DNA from: Spirosoma pollinicola
GTDB taxonomy: Bacteria > Bacteroidota > Bacteroidia > Cytophagales > Spirosomataceae
Direction: 5' to 3'
Length of the DNA stretch: 64,000 nt
Assembly: GCF_002831565.1 (NCBI RefSeq)
Contig: NZ_CP025096.1
Location: 5,000,609 to 5,064,608 of the forward strand
Part shown: positions 6,203-14,023 of the stretch, in pieces
Layout of the letters: every line of letters starts with the position of its first letter
Position numbering within the stretch: the stretch's first letter is position 1
Made by a program: the position numbers and the translations under genes
The notes under the pieces: model-generated
What the model was told of the DNA's origin: nothing
The model's input: the letters and a program-made list of their open reading frames with translations, nothing else
Databases searched by the model: none

Positions 6203-8950
6203 ATGATCCCCAAGCGAATGTTCTCTCAACCTGATCGACCCGCACCGCCCCGTTGGGCGGAACGGTTATTGGAGTGGTTTGTAGCTCCCCATTTACTAGA
6301 CTATGTGCAGGGGGACTTACATGAAACCTTTCACAAGCAGGTGGTCCAGTTGGGCATTGACCGAGCCCAACGCAACTACGTATGGGCCGTACTGCACTGC
6401 CTAACCCCCTTCTTTGCCAAACGACAAGCCGCCGGGTCAACCCAGGCTGGCCCACCCCAAGCCGGGCCAAGAAAGGCCAAACGCCTGTCAATCGATTACA
6501 ATCCCAACCCTGCACTCACGGATATGCTACACAATTATCTCAAAATCGCTTTCCGAAATCTGCTTCATCAAAAGAGCTATTCCTTGATCAATCTGTTTGG
6601 ACTGGCCACGGGTTTGGCCATGGCACTACTGATTATCCAGTACGTGCGCTTCGAGTTGAGCTACGAAAACGCCTACCCGCTGGCCAATCGACTGGTGCGG
6701 CTTACCACCGATTATATGAATGGTGGTACGGTCGACGCCCAGGATGCCGAAGTCTATCCACCACTGGCGGCCAAAGCCAGCCAGGAAATGAATGAAATAG
6801 CCAACTTTACCCGTGTCTACCCCATTCGTAAACCCACCGCCACGATTCAGATTAGCGACCAGTATTATCTGGTCGATAACGTCTACGCCGTTGATTCCTC
6901 TTTTTTCTCCATGTTTAACTATCCCTTGCTCCGGGGAAGCCGAAACGGTCTGTTTACCCGACCACGGCAGGCTATTCTAACCAAAGCGATGGCGCTGACC
7001 TATTTTAAGACGCTTGATGTGGTGGGCAAAACCCTGAAAATTCCGCAGCGGCAAGGCCGTGTTCTGCTGGAAATCGTTGGGGTAATACCGGATAGCCCCG
7101 TCAACACGCACTTGAAGATTAACATGCTTCTCTCTTACCCAACGATGCTGTCGGACTTTGGCGAACAAGAAGACAATTGGAACACCAACAATACATACAC
7201 CTATGTGCAACTGGCCGACCATGTCAGCGATGACGGGTTTGCCAAATCATTAGCGGCCTTCACCGATCGATTACTCCGGGAAAAAAAACTGAATAATGAG
7301 CGTGTGATTGGCCAGAAAATCGGTGACATCCACCTGTATTCCCATAAAACCTTTGAGACTGAACCCAACGGGGAAGCGCAGTCGGTCTATTTTTTGCTGG
7401 GGGTTGCGTTTCTGGTATTGGTCAGTGCTTTGGTCAACTACGTCAATCTAACCACCGCCAAATCCCTCGATCGGGCGCGGGAAATTGGGGTGAGAAAAGT
7501 GGTCGGTTCCACCCAGGGCCAGATCAGAACGCAGATAGTCACCGAAACCGTATTGCTCAATAGCCTGGCCGGGGTACTGGCCGTGGGGTTGGTAGCGGGT
7601 CTTCGATCGGTATTTGTCCAGATGGCGGGCTTACCCGAAGGCTTTACCGTTTTGGGAGACGTATTTTTTTGGGAGAGCGTCGGCGTATTTCTGTTCATAA
7701 GCATTGGCCTATCGGGGTTTTATCCCGCCTTCGTGCTGTCGGCATTCGATCCGGTTACGGTGCTGAAAGGCAATTTCTCCCGTTCGATCAAAGGGAGCTG
7801 GTTACGGAAGTCATTGGTGGTTTTTCAATTTACGATTACGCTGATTTTACTGGTGCAACTGTTTGCTGTTTACCAGCAGGTGGGCTTTCTACGGAACCAG
7901 AACTTAGGGGTAACCATCGATCATACGCTGGTGGTGAAAGCTCCGGTGGGTGCCAACGCCCGGCCGGATTACGGTGCGTTTCGGCAACTGCTGCTCCAGC
8001 AGGCCCGGGTGAAGGCGGTCTCTTTTTCCGGTACGGTACCAGGCCTGGGGTCCACTCAACTGGCAACCACAACGGGCATCAATTTATCCGATGCCGTCAA
8101 GAAAACGTATTACAATTATTACCTGACCACGATCGACACCTCGTTCATCGACTTGATGGGAATTCGGCTCCTGGCCGGCAAAAACTTCGATGCGACGACG
8201 CGGCCGGGTTTTTCGGATACGACCAATCGACAGCTCATTGTGAACGAGGAAACCCTGCGGCTGTGGGGAATTCCCAGGGCTGGGGAGGCAATCGGCAGAC
8301 GGGTAAACTTCTGGGGACATCAGGCCACGATTCGAGGCGTTGTCAAAAACTACCATTACGAATCGCCCAAGGCGGCCTATATCTCGATCATCCATATGTA
8401 CTCGCCTTCGTTCAATTCGTTCGCCAGTGTAAAGTTTACGGGAGGCACCGCTGAGCAGCAACTCGCTACGTTAAAGCAGATTTATGAAGCCCGTTTCCCC
8501 CATTCGCCCTTCAGCTATTTCTTCATGGACAGTGAGTATGACAAGCAATATAAAGCTGATGACCGTTTTCAGCAGGTTTTCGGGGCCTTAACACTATTCG
8601 CTATCCTGATTTCGTGCCTGGGTCTGTTCGGCCTGGCAACGTTCACCGTGTCGAAACGAACGAAGGAAATTGGCATTCGTAAGGTGATCGGAGCCAGCAC
8701 CACAAACCTACTGGTTTTACTGGCCAGGGATTTTGTCGGAACGGTACTAATATCGATCCTCATCGGTCTACCCATTACCTACGTGGTGGTCAATAACTGG
8801 CTGAGCCATTACGCGGTCCGGATCGACTTAAGCTGGTGGCTTTTCGCTACGCCAGCCGGGTTAGTGCTGTTGCTGGTATTGGTATCGATTGGGGGTAAAA
8901 CGATTGGTACTGCCCTGATGAATCCGGTCAACTCTTTAAGGAGTGACTAA
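6203..8950 (+). CDS. FtsX/MacB-like permease with N-terminal permease-prefix domain
   Basis: A 915-residue membrane protein. Residues about 10-75 (PPRWAERLLEWFVAPHLL, YVQGDLHETF) match the permease prefix domain 2 found on PadR-linked transporters. Then come two copies of the MacB_PCD/FtsX unit: a first membrane helix near 120-140, a periplasmic domain, and FtsX helices around 390-520 (with the REIGVRKVVGST motif); a second periplasmic domain; and final FtsX helices from about 790 (with KEIGIRKVIGAS). It ends NPVNSLRSD. Such permeases work with a separate LolD/MacB-type ATPase, not encoded nearby, to move lipids, lipoproteins or small molecules. Co-transcribed with padR 15 nt upstream. Confidence 0.88.
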   Translation: MIPKRMFSQPDRPAPPRWAERLLEWFVAPHLLDYVQGDLHETFHKQVVQLGIDRAQRNYVWAVLHCLTPFFAKRQAAGSTQAGPPQAGPRKAKRLSIDYNPNPALTDMLHNYLKIAFRNLLHQKSYSLINLFGLATGLAMALLIIQYVRFELSYENAYPLANRLVRLTTDYMNGGTVDAQDAEVYPPLAAKASQEMNEIANFTRVYPIRKPTATIQISDQYYLVDNVYAVDSSFFSMFNYPLLRGSRNGLFTRPRQAILTKAMALTYFKTLDVVGKTLKIPQRQGRVLLEIVGVIPDSPVNTHLKINMLLSYPTMLSDFGEQEDNWNTNNTYTYVQLADHVSDDGFAKSLAAFTDRLLREKKLNNERVIGQKIGDIHLYSHKTFETEPNGEAQSVYFLLGVAFLVLVSALVNYVNLTTAKSLDRAREIGVRKVVGSTQGQIRTQIVTETVLLNSLAGVLAVGLVAGLRSVFVQMAGLPEGFTVLGDVFFWESVGVFLFISIGLSGFYPAFVLSAFDPVTVLKGNFSRSIKGSWLRKSLVVFQFTITLILLVQLFAVYQQVGFLRNQNLGVTIDHTLVVKAPVGANARPDYGAFRQLLLQQARVKAVSFSGTVPGLGSTQLATTTGINLSDAVKKTYYNYYLTTIDTSFIDLMGIRLLAGKNFDATTRPGFSDTTNRQLIVNEETLRLWGIPRAGEAIGRRVNFWGHQATIRGVVKNYHYESPKAAYISIIHMYSPSFNSFASVKFTGGTAEQQLATLKQIYEARFPHSPFSYFFMDSEYDKQYKADDRFQQVFGALTLFAILISCLGLFGLATFTVSKRTKEIGIRKVIGASTTNLLVLLARDFVGTVLISILIGLPITYVVVNNWLSHYAVRIDLSWWLFATPAGLVLLLVLVSIGGKTIGTALMNPVNSLRSD

Positions 8951-9030
8951 CGCGATAATCCATAAAAAGAATGAGTTGACCTGACACCTTCATTAAACAC
9001 AAAATGAATTTGTAACCACAAGGTATTTAT

Positions 9031-9094
9031 TCTCAAAAAACACTCCTAGGTGAGACGATAAGTACGATCATGCGTCCGCTTCATCATTGGGACA
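9031..9094 (+). repeat. 75-nt intergenic repeat, copy
   Basis: TCTCAAAAAACACTCC, GGTGAGACGA and CATGCGTCCGCTTC match the family; the 3' arm (GGGACATGG) is diverged. It sits in the 346-bp gap 8951-9296, which otherwise shows nothing recognisable. Confidence 0.75.
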
Positions 9095-9296
9095 TGGCCA
9101 TAAAATGCTTACTTCTAACAGCTGTCCAATGCAATCAGTCCCCTACCTCTACCACCTGTCTGCTTTCGATTGACAACGCAGTCTCAGCGACCTAACAAAG
9201 TCAGGCCAACAGCTTAATACTAGGTTGCACATTTTTGGCTACCTAGCTTACAATCAACCACTCCCTATACTCAGATAGACAGTAGATAGCAACGCT

Positions 9297-9953
9297 ATGG
9301 GCTTATTTGACTTCTTTAAAACAAAATCCCTTAAGGGGAACCACTCCATAATCGCTTTATCCAGCTTTAGAGCTTACTACTTGTATGGCTTCACCCAGCA
9401 ACCTAACCAGGTGGCCCCTGACAAGCAACTTTTTGGTGAACTCTACCGTCTGGTGATCGGGGATAGCGGGGGCATTGCCATCAGCAATTCGTTTCATCCT
9501 TATTTTATTGTAAATCCTAAGGGGACAACAGTATGGAATGCCGCCTATGTGATGGTGTACACTAATGACAACAAAGCGGAGGTGTTTGACTCGATCCGAA
9601 CCCAAAAGGCGATCTGCACACTAGATCTATCCCCCCTCTTCAAAGAAGTCAACGTTTGGCCAGATACCCGCTTAACCTATGAAGAAAATCCCCTCTTCGA
9701 GACGTATTCGCCTTTTGTGATTCCCTTCTTAGTCGATTCACAAGACAGAGTACCCCGATGGGACACCGAGATTGCCCAGAGAGTGGGCCAACAAGGGCAC
9801 GCTACCGATTACGTTGAGCAAGTTACCAACTCAATCCAATTTTTTATGGCTGAGCCATCCTTTGTGATTGGATTTGACGAATTTGACGAGCAGAACCCAT
9901 CTGGTCTGATTACCAATTTTATCAACTGTAAGCCAATGTTCACGGGTCTTTGA
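9297..9953 (+). CDS. protein of unknown function
   Basis: A 218-residue protein starting MGLFDFFKTKSL, with no signal peptide or membrane segment, so probably cytoplasmic. It is acidic, aromatic-rich and evenly composed, consistent with one or two globular domains; no motif was recognised. It stands alone between copies of the 75-nt repeat. The ATG at 9297 is the first in frame. Confidence 0.65.
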   Translation: MGLFDFFKTKSLKGNHSIIALSSFRAYYLYGFTQQPNQVAPDKQLFGELYRLVIGDSGGIAISNSFHPYFIVNPKGTTVWNAAYVMVYTNDNKAEVFDSIRTQKAICTLDLSPLFKEVNVWPDTRLTYEENPLFETYSPFVIPFLVDSQDRVPRWDTEIAQRVGQQGHATDYVEQVTNSIQFFMAEPSFVIGFDEFDEQNPSGLITNFINCKPMFTGL

Positions 9954-10065
9954 GAAATGGTGGACTCAACCCTTTGAAAGTAGTCAGAAGCGGCCGGCTT
10001 AGCGTATCCAAGTGAACGTCGAATCCTATAAAACGGATGGTGTTGGTTAGGTGTAAAAAATGGAT

Positions 10066-10140
10066 GTCTCACAAAAGGCTCCCATCTGAGACGAAAAAAC
10101 TTGCTTGTATCTACTTCTTAACCAGGGCGGTGAAAGAGAC
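10066..10140 (+). repeat. 75-nt intergenic repeat, copy
   Basis: GTCTCACAAAAGGCTCC, TGAGACGAAA, TGTATCTACTTCTTAA and GGGCGG-TGAAAGAGAC match the family. It lies between two convergent genes. Confidence 0.85.
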
Positions 10141-10191
10141 GCTTATCGAACTTTCAGATTTTGTCTTCGAATGTTGTCAGCTCTCAATTCC

Positions 10192-10884
10192 TTATTGGTG
10201 CTGTTTCAATAGCCATCGGTAGATCTTCTTTCGCTGATAGAGGTATTGAATTTCATGGCCCTCTTTGACTAATTGGGTAAATCTGACCTGATCCCTTCCC
10301 TGGCACGAACGCAAGCGTTTAACTAATCGGTCAGTAAGGCCAAAAGGTACCTTATCATCTACCATACCATGAAACGTCCACACCGGCAAGTGCTTGATGC
10401 GGCAGATTTGGGTGGAGTCATCGCACCCACCACATAGCGGTACAATAGCAGCAAACTTATCAGGATAAGCCACCGCTGTCTGCCAAGTACCATTACCTCC
10501 CATACTAATCCCCGTTAGGTAAACCCGTTTGGGATCAATTCGGTAGTTAGCCAGCAGGTCCGAATAAAGCGGATCGAGCCAGTTGTCGGTAGACCAGTAT
10601 TTTCCATCTGGGCATTGAGGCGAAGCGATAATAAAGGGAAAGTCTTTTCCTTGTTGAACGAGCTGGGGTGGCCCGTACTCGTTGAGTTTATTAAGGTCGT
10701 TTCCTCGCTGCGAACCGCCGTGTAAGTAAATGACTAAGGGGTAACTGCGTTTATTGACTTGATAATCTTTCGGTAGATAAAGTGAATACTCGTATTTTAC
10801 TTTCGCTTTATCCGCCGGTTTGGTTTGGGCGTTAGCGAACAGAGAAGAGATAAGGAAAAATAGACAAAGAAAATACCGATTCAT
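10192..10884 (-). CDS. secreted alpha/beta-hydrolase (esterase/peptidase S9 or feruloyl-esterase type)
   Basis: A 230-residue protein with a signal peptide (residues 1-20, ending ANAQ). The alpha/beta-hydrolase fold is clear: oxyanion strand YLHGGSQRG (53-61), nucleophile elbow GISMGG with Ser127, acid in GMVDDKVP (Asp176 or Asp177) and His210 in KEGHE. This is the layout of predicted phospholipase/carboxylesterase or polyhydroxybutyrate-depolymerase-like enzymes. Substrate unknown. The paired cysteines in CGGCDDS may form a disulfide. Stands alone. Confidence 0.82.
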   Translation of the reverse strand: MNRYFLCLFFLISSLFANAQTKPADKAKVKYEYSLYLPKDYQVNKRSYPLVIYLHGGSQRGNDLNKLNEYGPPQLVQQGKDFPFIIASPQCPDGKYWSTDNWLDPLYSDLLANYRIDPKRVYLTGISMGGNGTWQTAVAYPDKFAAIVPLCGGCDDSTQICRIKHLPVWTFHGMVDDKVPFGLTDRLVKRLRSCQGRDQVRFTQLVKEGHEIQYLYQRKKIYRWLLKQHQ

Positions 10885-11011
10885 GAATAGAGCACTCAGT
10901 AGCGATTATGTGGCAAAGCTAACTATTGCCAGCGCTTAGAAATTGTAAAAATGCGAACGCATCAGTAGCTTGGGCTTGTGAGCGGTAATAAATAGCGGGT
11001 GTATTACCACA

Positions 11012-11085
11012 TCTCACTAAAGGCTCCTACATGAGACGACTGGGTTTGTATACGTCTGCTTAGAGATTTGGGCGGTTGAAGAGAC
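11012..11085 (+). repeat. 75-nt intergenic repeat, copy
   Basis: TCTCACTAAAGGCTCC, ATGAGACGA, TACGTCTGCTT, GGGCGGTTGAAGAGAC. It sits in the 335-bp gap between divergent genes (10885-11219). Confidence 0.85.
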
Positions 11086-11219
11086 TGTGAACTAGCAAGA
11101 ATTAGCCTTGAAAATCGTCAACTAAAGTCATCTCTATCTCAGTATCAGCCAGTAATACTATATGCTTGAATAACCCGTTCCCTAAACGAAGTAAAAAGTC
11201 TTACGGGTTCGCACGGTGT

Positions 11220-12965
11220 ATGATGAAAACTAGCCATTTTCTGCTTGGCTTCGGCTATTTAACCGCAACGATAGGGGTTGCCCAATCCCCTTTCTCTCCC
11301 TTACCGTCTACCGTTTTAGAGCGCAAAACAGATTCATTATTCGCCAATGCGAACGTTTCAAATACGCCTGGTGGCGTGATCGCGGTGCTCTACAAAGGAG
11401 ACGTTCTGCTCAAAAAAGGATATGGCATGGCCAATATAGCCAACAAAATACCCCTCACAACGGCTAGTCTATTTAACATTGCTTCCACCGCCAAACAATT
11501 CACGGCCACTTGTATTGCCCTCCTCGAAGAGCAGGGCAAGCTATCTTTTGAGGATGACATCCGAACCTATTTCCCGCAATTTCAAATCAAGAAAACGATT
11601 ACGATCCGACACCTGATCAGCCACACCAGCGGATTGCGGGAAGCTTATGTATTAGCGGCTTTATCCGGGAAAGTCAATCTGAAAGGGCAAGTAAGAAAGC
11701 AGTATAAGACCACAGCGCATTTAGTCCAGTTAATGGCTAAGCAACAAGAGCTTAATTTCGAGCCAGGCCATGAGTTCGCCTATACCAACATCAACTATAT
11801 TTTACTGGGTGAAATCGTTCGCAAAGTCAGTGGGCTTAGCCTAGCCGAATTTGCCGATCAATTCATTTTCAAGCCTCTGGGAATGACGCATACTTATTTC
11901 AATGATCCGCTGGCCGTCTCAAGATCGGGTCGGGCGATTCCCTACCAATTGATCGACGCCAAGAAGCAGAGGTTTAAGCCGCTATCCATCCGCAACGATC
12001 AAGGCGTAGTCGGCGATAATAACCTGATTACGTCAGTGGATGACCTGATTCGATGGGATCAGAACTTCACTACCAATCGGCTTGGTCTGGGCAAGCAATC
12101 GTTCGTGAAGACCCTACAGACCCCCTACATACTGAGTAGCGGAGATACGATTCATTATGCATTCGGTCTGAATGTGACACCCTATAAAACCACCCGCTCC
12201 ATTGGTCATGGGGGTGACGACTACCGCTACACCTCCCTGATGATGCGTTTTCCGGCGTATGATCTCGATCTGATCTACTTGTCCAACCAGTCGGATTATC
12301 AGAATACCCAACAGAAAGTTTTTGCCCTAGCCGATGTCTTGTTGAACGTCTCGGCTCCCTTACCGACACTCGTCCCAGAGCCCCTTCAAGCCAGCCTGCC
12401 TTTTGATTCGCTTTACTTTAAGCCGTTTACCGGCCAGTATATGGGTAATGGTGCTAAAAATAGGTATAGCTTTCGAGAGGTATTTATCCGAAACGGCAAA
12501 CCCTACCTTTCGTTTCAGCCTCAGCCTAACAAGCATGTGTTTGAACTCCTGCCGATTGGTCGACAGCATTATCGATTCAAGGTAGAAGAGCCCAATGTAT
12601 ATGTAGAAGCATGGTTTACTGATCACAAAGAAGGTGGCCAGGCGCGCTTGTCTGAGCGGTTCAAAACCGATACGCTTCATTATGACAGACGCTTGACAGC
12701 CCCCTCATCAACCCCTAAGTTAACCCAGTTTACTGGTATTTTTAGGTGTCAAGAGCTTGACGGCCAACTCAAAGTCAAGGTTAAGCGGCATGGCCTGACC
12801 ATCAAGCGGGGACTAATTACAATTAATACAATCCCGATTGGAGAAGACACGTTTTACGCTCCGGAGAATCGAGCGATTTTCTATTTTAAGCGGGACAAAA
12901 CGGGACTGATCAGTGAATTTTTAATCAGTGCTGTCGATTTCAGGAATGTGCGCTACAGCCGCTAG
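11220..12965 (+). CDS. beta-lactamase-family (class C-like) serine hydrolase
   Basis: A 581-residue exported protein. The start at 11220 (tandem ATG codons) gives a good signal peptide ending GVAQS; an upstream in-frame TTG would bury it. Penicillin-binding fold motifs are intact: SxxK as STAK (Ser89, Lys92), a YxN-type YTN in the FAYTNINYILLG segment, and HGG (IGHGGDD). About 200 extra C-terminal residues form a beta-rich domain common in Bacteroidota members. The family covers esterases, D-aminopeptidases and D-Ala-D-Ala carboxypeptidases; true beta-lactamase activity cannot be assumed. Stands alone. Confidence 0.85.
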   Translation: MMKTSHFLLGFGYLTATIGVAQSPFSPLPSTVLERKTDSLFANANVSNTPGGVIAVLYKGDVLLKKGYGMANIANKIPLTTASLFNIASTAKQFTATCIALLEEQGKLSFEDDIRTYFPQFQIKKTITIRHLISHTSGLREAYVLAALSGKVNLKGQVRKQYKTTAHLVQLMAKQQELNFEPGHEFAYTNINYILLGEIVRKVSGLSLAEFADQFIFKPLGMTHTYFNDPLAVSRSGRAIPYQLIDAKKQRFKPLSIRNDQGVVGDNNLITSVDDLIRWDQNFTTNRLGLGKQSFVKTLQTPYILSSGDTIHYAFGLNVTPYKTTRSIGHGGDDYRYTSLMMRFPAYDLDLIYLSNQSDYQNTQQKVFALADVLLNVSAPLPTLVPEPLQASLPFDSLYFKPFTGQYMGNGAKNRYSFREVFIRNGKPYLSFQPQPNKHVFELLPIGRQHYRFKVEEPNVYVEAWFTDHKEGGQARLSERFKTDTLHYDRRLTAPSSTPKLTQFTGIFRCQELDGQLKVKVKRHGLTIKRGLITINTIPIGEDTFYAPENRAIFYFKRDKTGLISEFLISAVDFRNVRYSR

Positions 12966-13029
12966 CGTTCTATGCTGCGTTCTGGTTACGGTTTCTTCAT
13001 AAATGATGTCTTCATGACTTGTTGCCCGA

Positions 13030-13050
13030 TCTCATAAAATGCTCCATTAC
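13030..13050 (+). repeat. partial 75-nt repeat (5' arm only)
   Basis: TCTCATAAAATGCTCCATTAC matches the 5' arm only; the sequence after it is unrelated. The remainder of the gap 12966-13242 shows nothing else except the promoter-like element listed next. Confidence 0.4.
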
Positions 13051-13231
13051 TGTTATACGGACTCTTCAAAGGCAAGTGACGAATTGTATACGAAATGACT
13101 AACGTACCCTATTTTGTGGATCGGTGTAGCCAGTGCAGGAAATGCAAATTAAACCCATCGTTTATCCTTTGCCAGGGCCTGCTTGATTGACCTCAACTAG
13201 TACCCGAATAGGTTAGTCATTGATAATAAGC

Positions 13232-13239
13232 TACCTTTG
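13232..13239 (+). promoter_or_regulatory. TACCTTTG -7 promoter element at a start codon
   Basis: An exact TAnnTTTG match ends 3 nt before the ATG at 13243. If used, transcription would begin at or near the start codon, giving a leaderless mRNA. No clear -33 TTG at the usual distance was found. Confidence 0.35.
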
Positions 13240-13242
13240 ACT

Positions 13243-13437
13243 ATGAATCAACCTACATATATCTCTATCCCTGATACCTCGGACAACAACTACTGGGCAA
13301 CAAAGTCTGACCCTGGCAATGTGCGCAGCACCACGTTTGTACCCAGAGATAAAGAACTACACCAGCAGCTAAAGATTAAAGCGTGGGCTATTATTCAGGC
13401 TTCACTCAGGAAGAGTAATAGAAAAGTAAGCTACTAA
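13243..13437 (+). CDS. small protein of unknown function
   Basis: A 64-residue ORF (starts MNQPTYISIPDTS), with no signal peptide, a polar first half and a basic C-terminal helix-like half (KIKAWAIIQASLRKSNRKVSY region). The ATG at 13243 is favoured over a TTG two codons earlier because a TACCTTTG promoter element abuts it. Two nt after its stop another ATG opens a 6-codon frame. No family recognised; coding status is plausible but not certain. Confidence 0.4.
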   Translation: MNQPTYISIPDTSDNNYWATKSDPGNVRSTTFVPRDKELHQQLKIKAWAIIQASLRKSNRKVSY

Positions 13438-13543
13438 GTATGACCCTTCCGCCTTTATAAGATGAGCTGCATAATCGGCTGACTCTGGCTGGCTTTGTAA
13501 TCAATACGCGGGGTCGCATCACGGCCGCCCTCGCCTTCCATTT

Positions 13544-13586
13544 AACCCGGCTCTATTTGTTTTAAAGCAAGTAGAGCCGGGTTTTT
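13544..13586 (+). terminator. strong intrinsic terminator
   Basis: A 12-bp perfect stem AACCCGGCTCTA / TAGAGCCGGGTT, extended by four more pairs (one G-T) around the loop TTTTAAAG, is followed by TTTT. It lies 106 nt after the small gene at 13243-13437 and would end a plus-strand transcript. The whole gap 13438-14023 (586 bp) also holds a tRNA-Thr-like string that fails to fold (rejected) and a 75-nt repeat. Confidence 0.8.
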
Positions 13587-13708
13587 AGTGGGGTCTGATT
13601 TATTATTAAACTCTTTTGGGGAAATCTAAAAAAAGTTACTGTTCCGTGCCACCGGAGCGGTACTTAAAGATAACGTATGTTACTAAGTGGAGTTGATAGG
13701 TTTTGAAA

Positions 13709-13782
13709 TCTCATTTAACGCTCCCGCGTGAGACGAAAGGGCTTTCATGGGTCTGCTTCTGAAAAGGGCGTTCAGCGAGACG
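13709..13782 (+). repeat. 75-nt intergenic repeat, copy
   Basis: TCTCATTTAACGCTCC, GTGAGACGAAAGG, CATGGGTCTGCTTCT, GGGCGTTCAGCGAGACG. One of the best copies. A GC-rich ccaccGGAGCGGta hairpin lies about 60 nt upstream. Confidence 0.88.
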
Positions 13783-14023
13783 CTTTCTGACAACAGGATA
13801 GGTCTGTCCAGTTATTGCCAACAATCCTCACAAGGCAGTAGGAAAAATCCGTTCCTAATTACAGTGAAAAGAGATAAGTTTCAGCTTACCCGTAATCCAT
13901 TCAGCGACCCGCTAGCCTTTCGGATCCTAAACAGATTAACAAAGTTTAACAGCCTGGCTACTAATACACTCCGTATTTTAGATGGCTAAATCAACAGATG
14001 GGATTTTGCTCTAGGCTCACTCC

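Noticed and set aside
7669..8454. Long open frame in another phase inside the permease gene at 6203-8950
   Set aside because: The permease frame matches its family throughout. The alternative frame gives a Gly/Arg/His-rich product caused by high GC at third positions.
11220..12965. Calling the class C-like serine hydrolase a beta-lactamase
   Set aside because: SxxK, YxN and HGG motifs are shared by esterases and peptidases; the extra 200-residue C-terminal domain is not typical of AmpC.
13460..13546. tRNA-Thr-like string (GGCTTTGTAATCA with a GGGTCGCATC stretch and a final CCA) before a strong terminator
   Set aside because: The anticodon stem has only two or three pairs and neither a proper T-arm nor acceptor stem can be formed; it is chance or at best a far-decayed remnant. 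The same bases also read as a stop-containing frame (LTLAGFVINTRGRITAAL), equally unsupported.
13747..13989. 80-codon plus-strand ORF before the second permease gene
   Set aside because: It starts inside a copy of the 75-nt repeat and has no domain or sensible composition.
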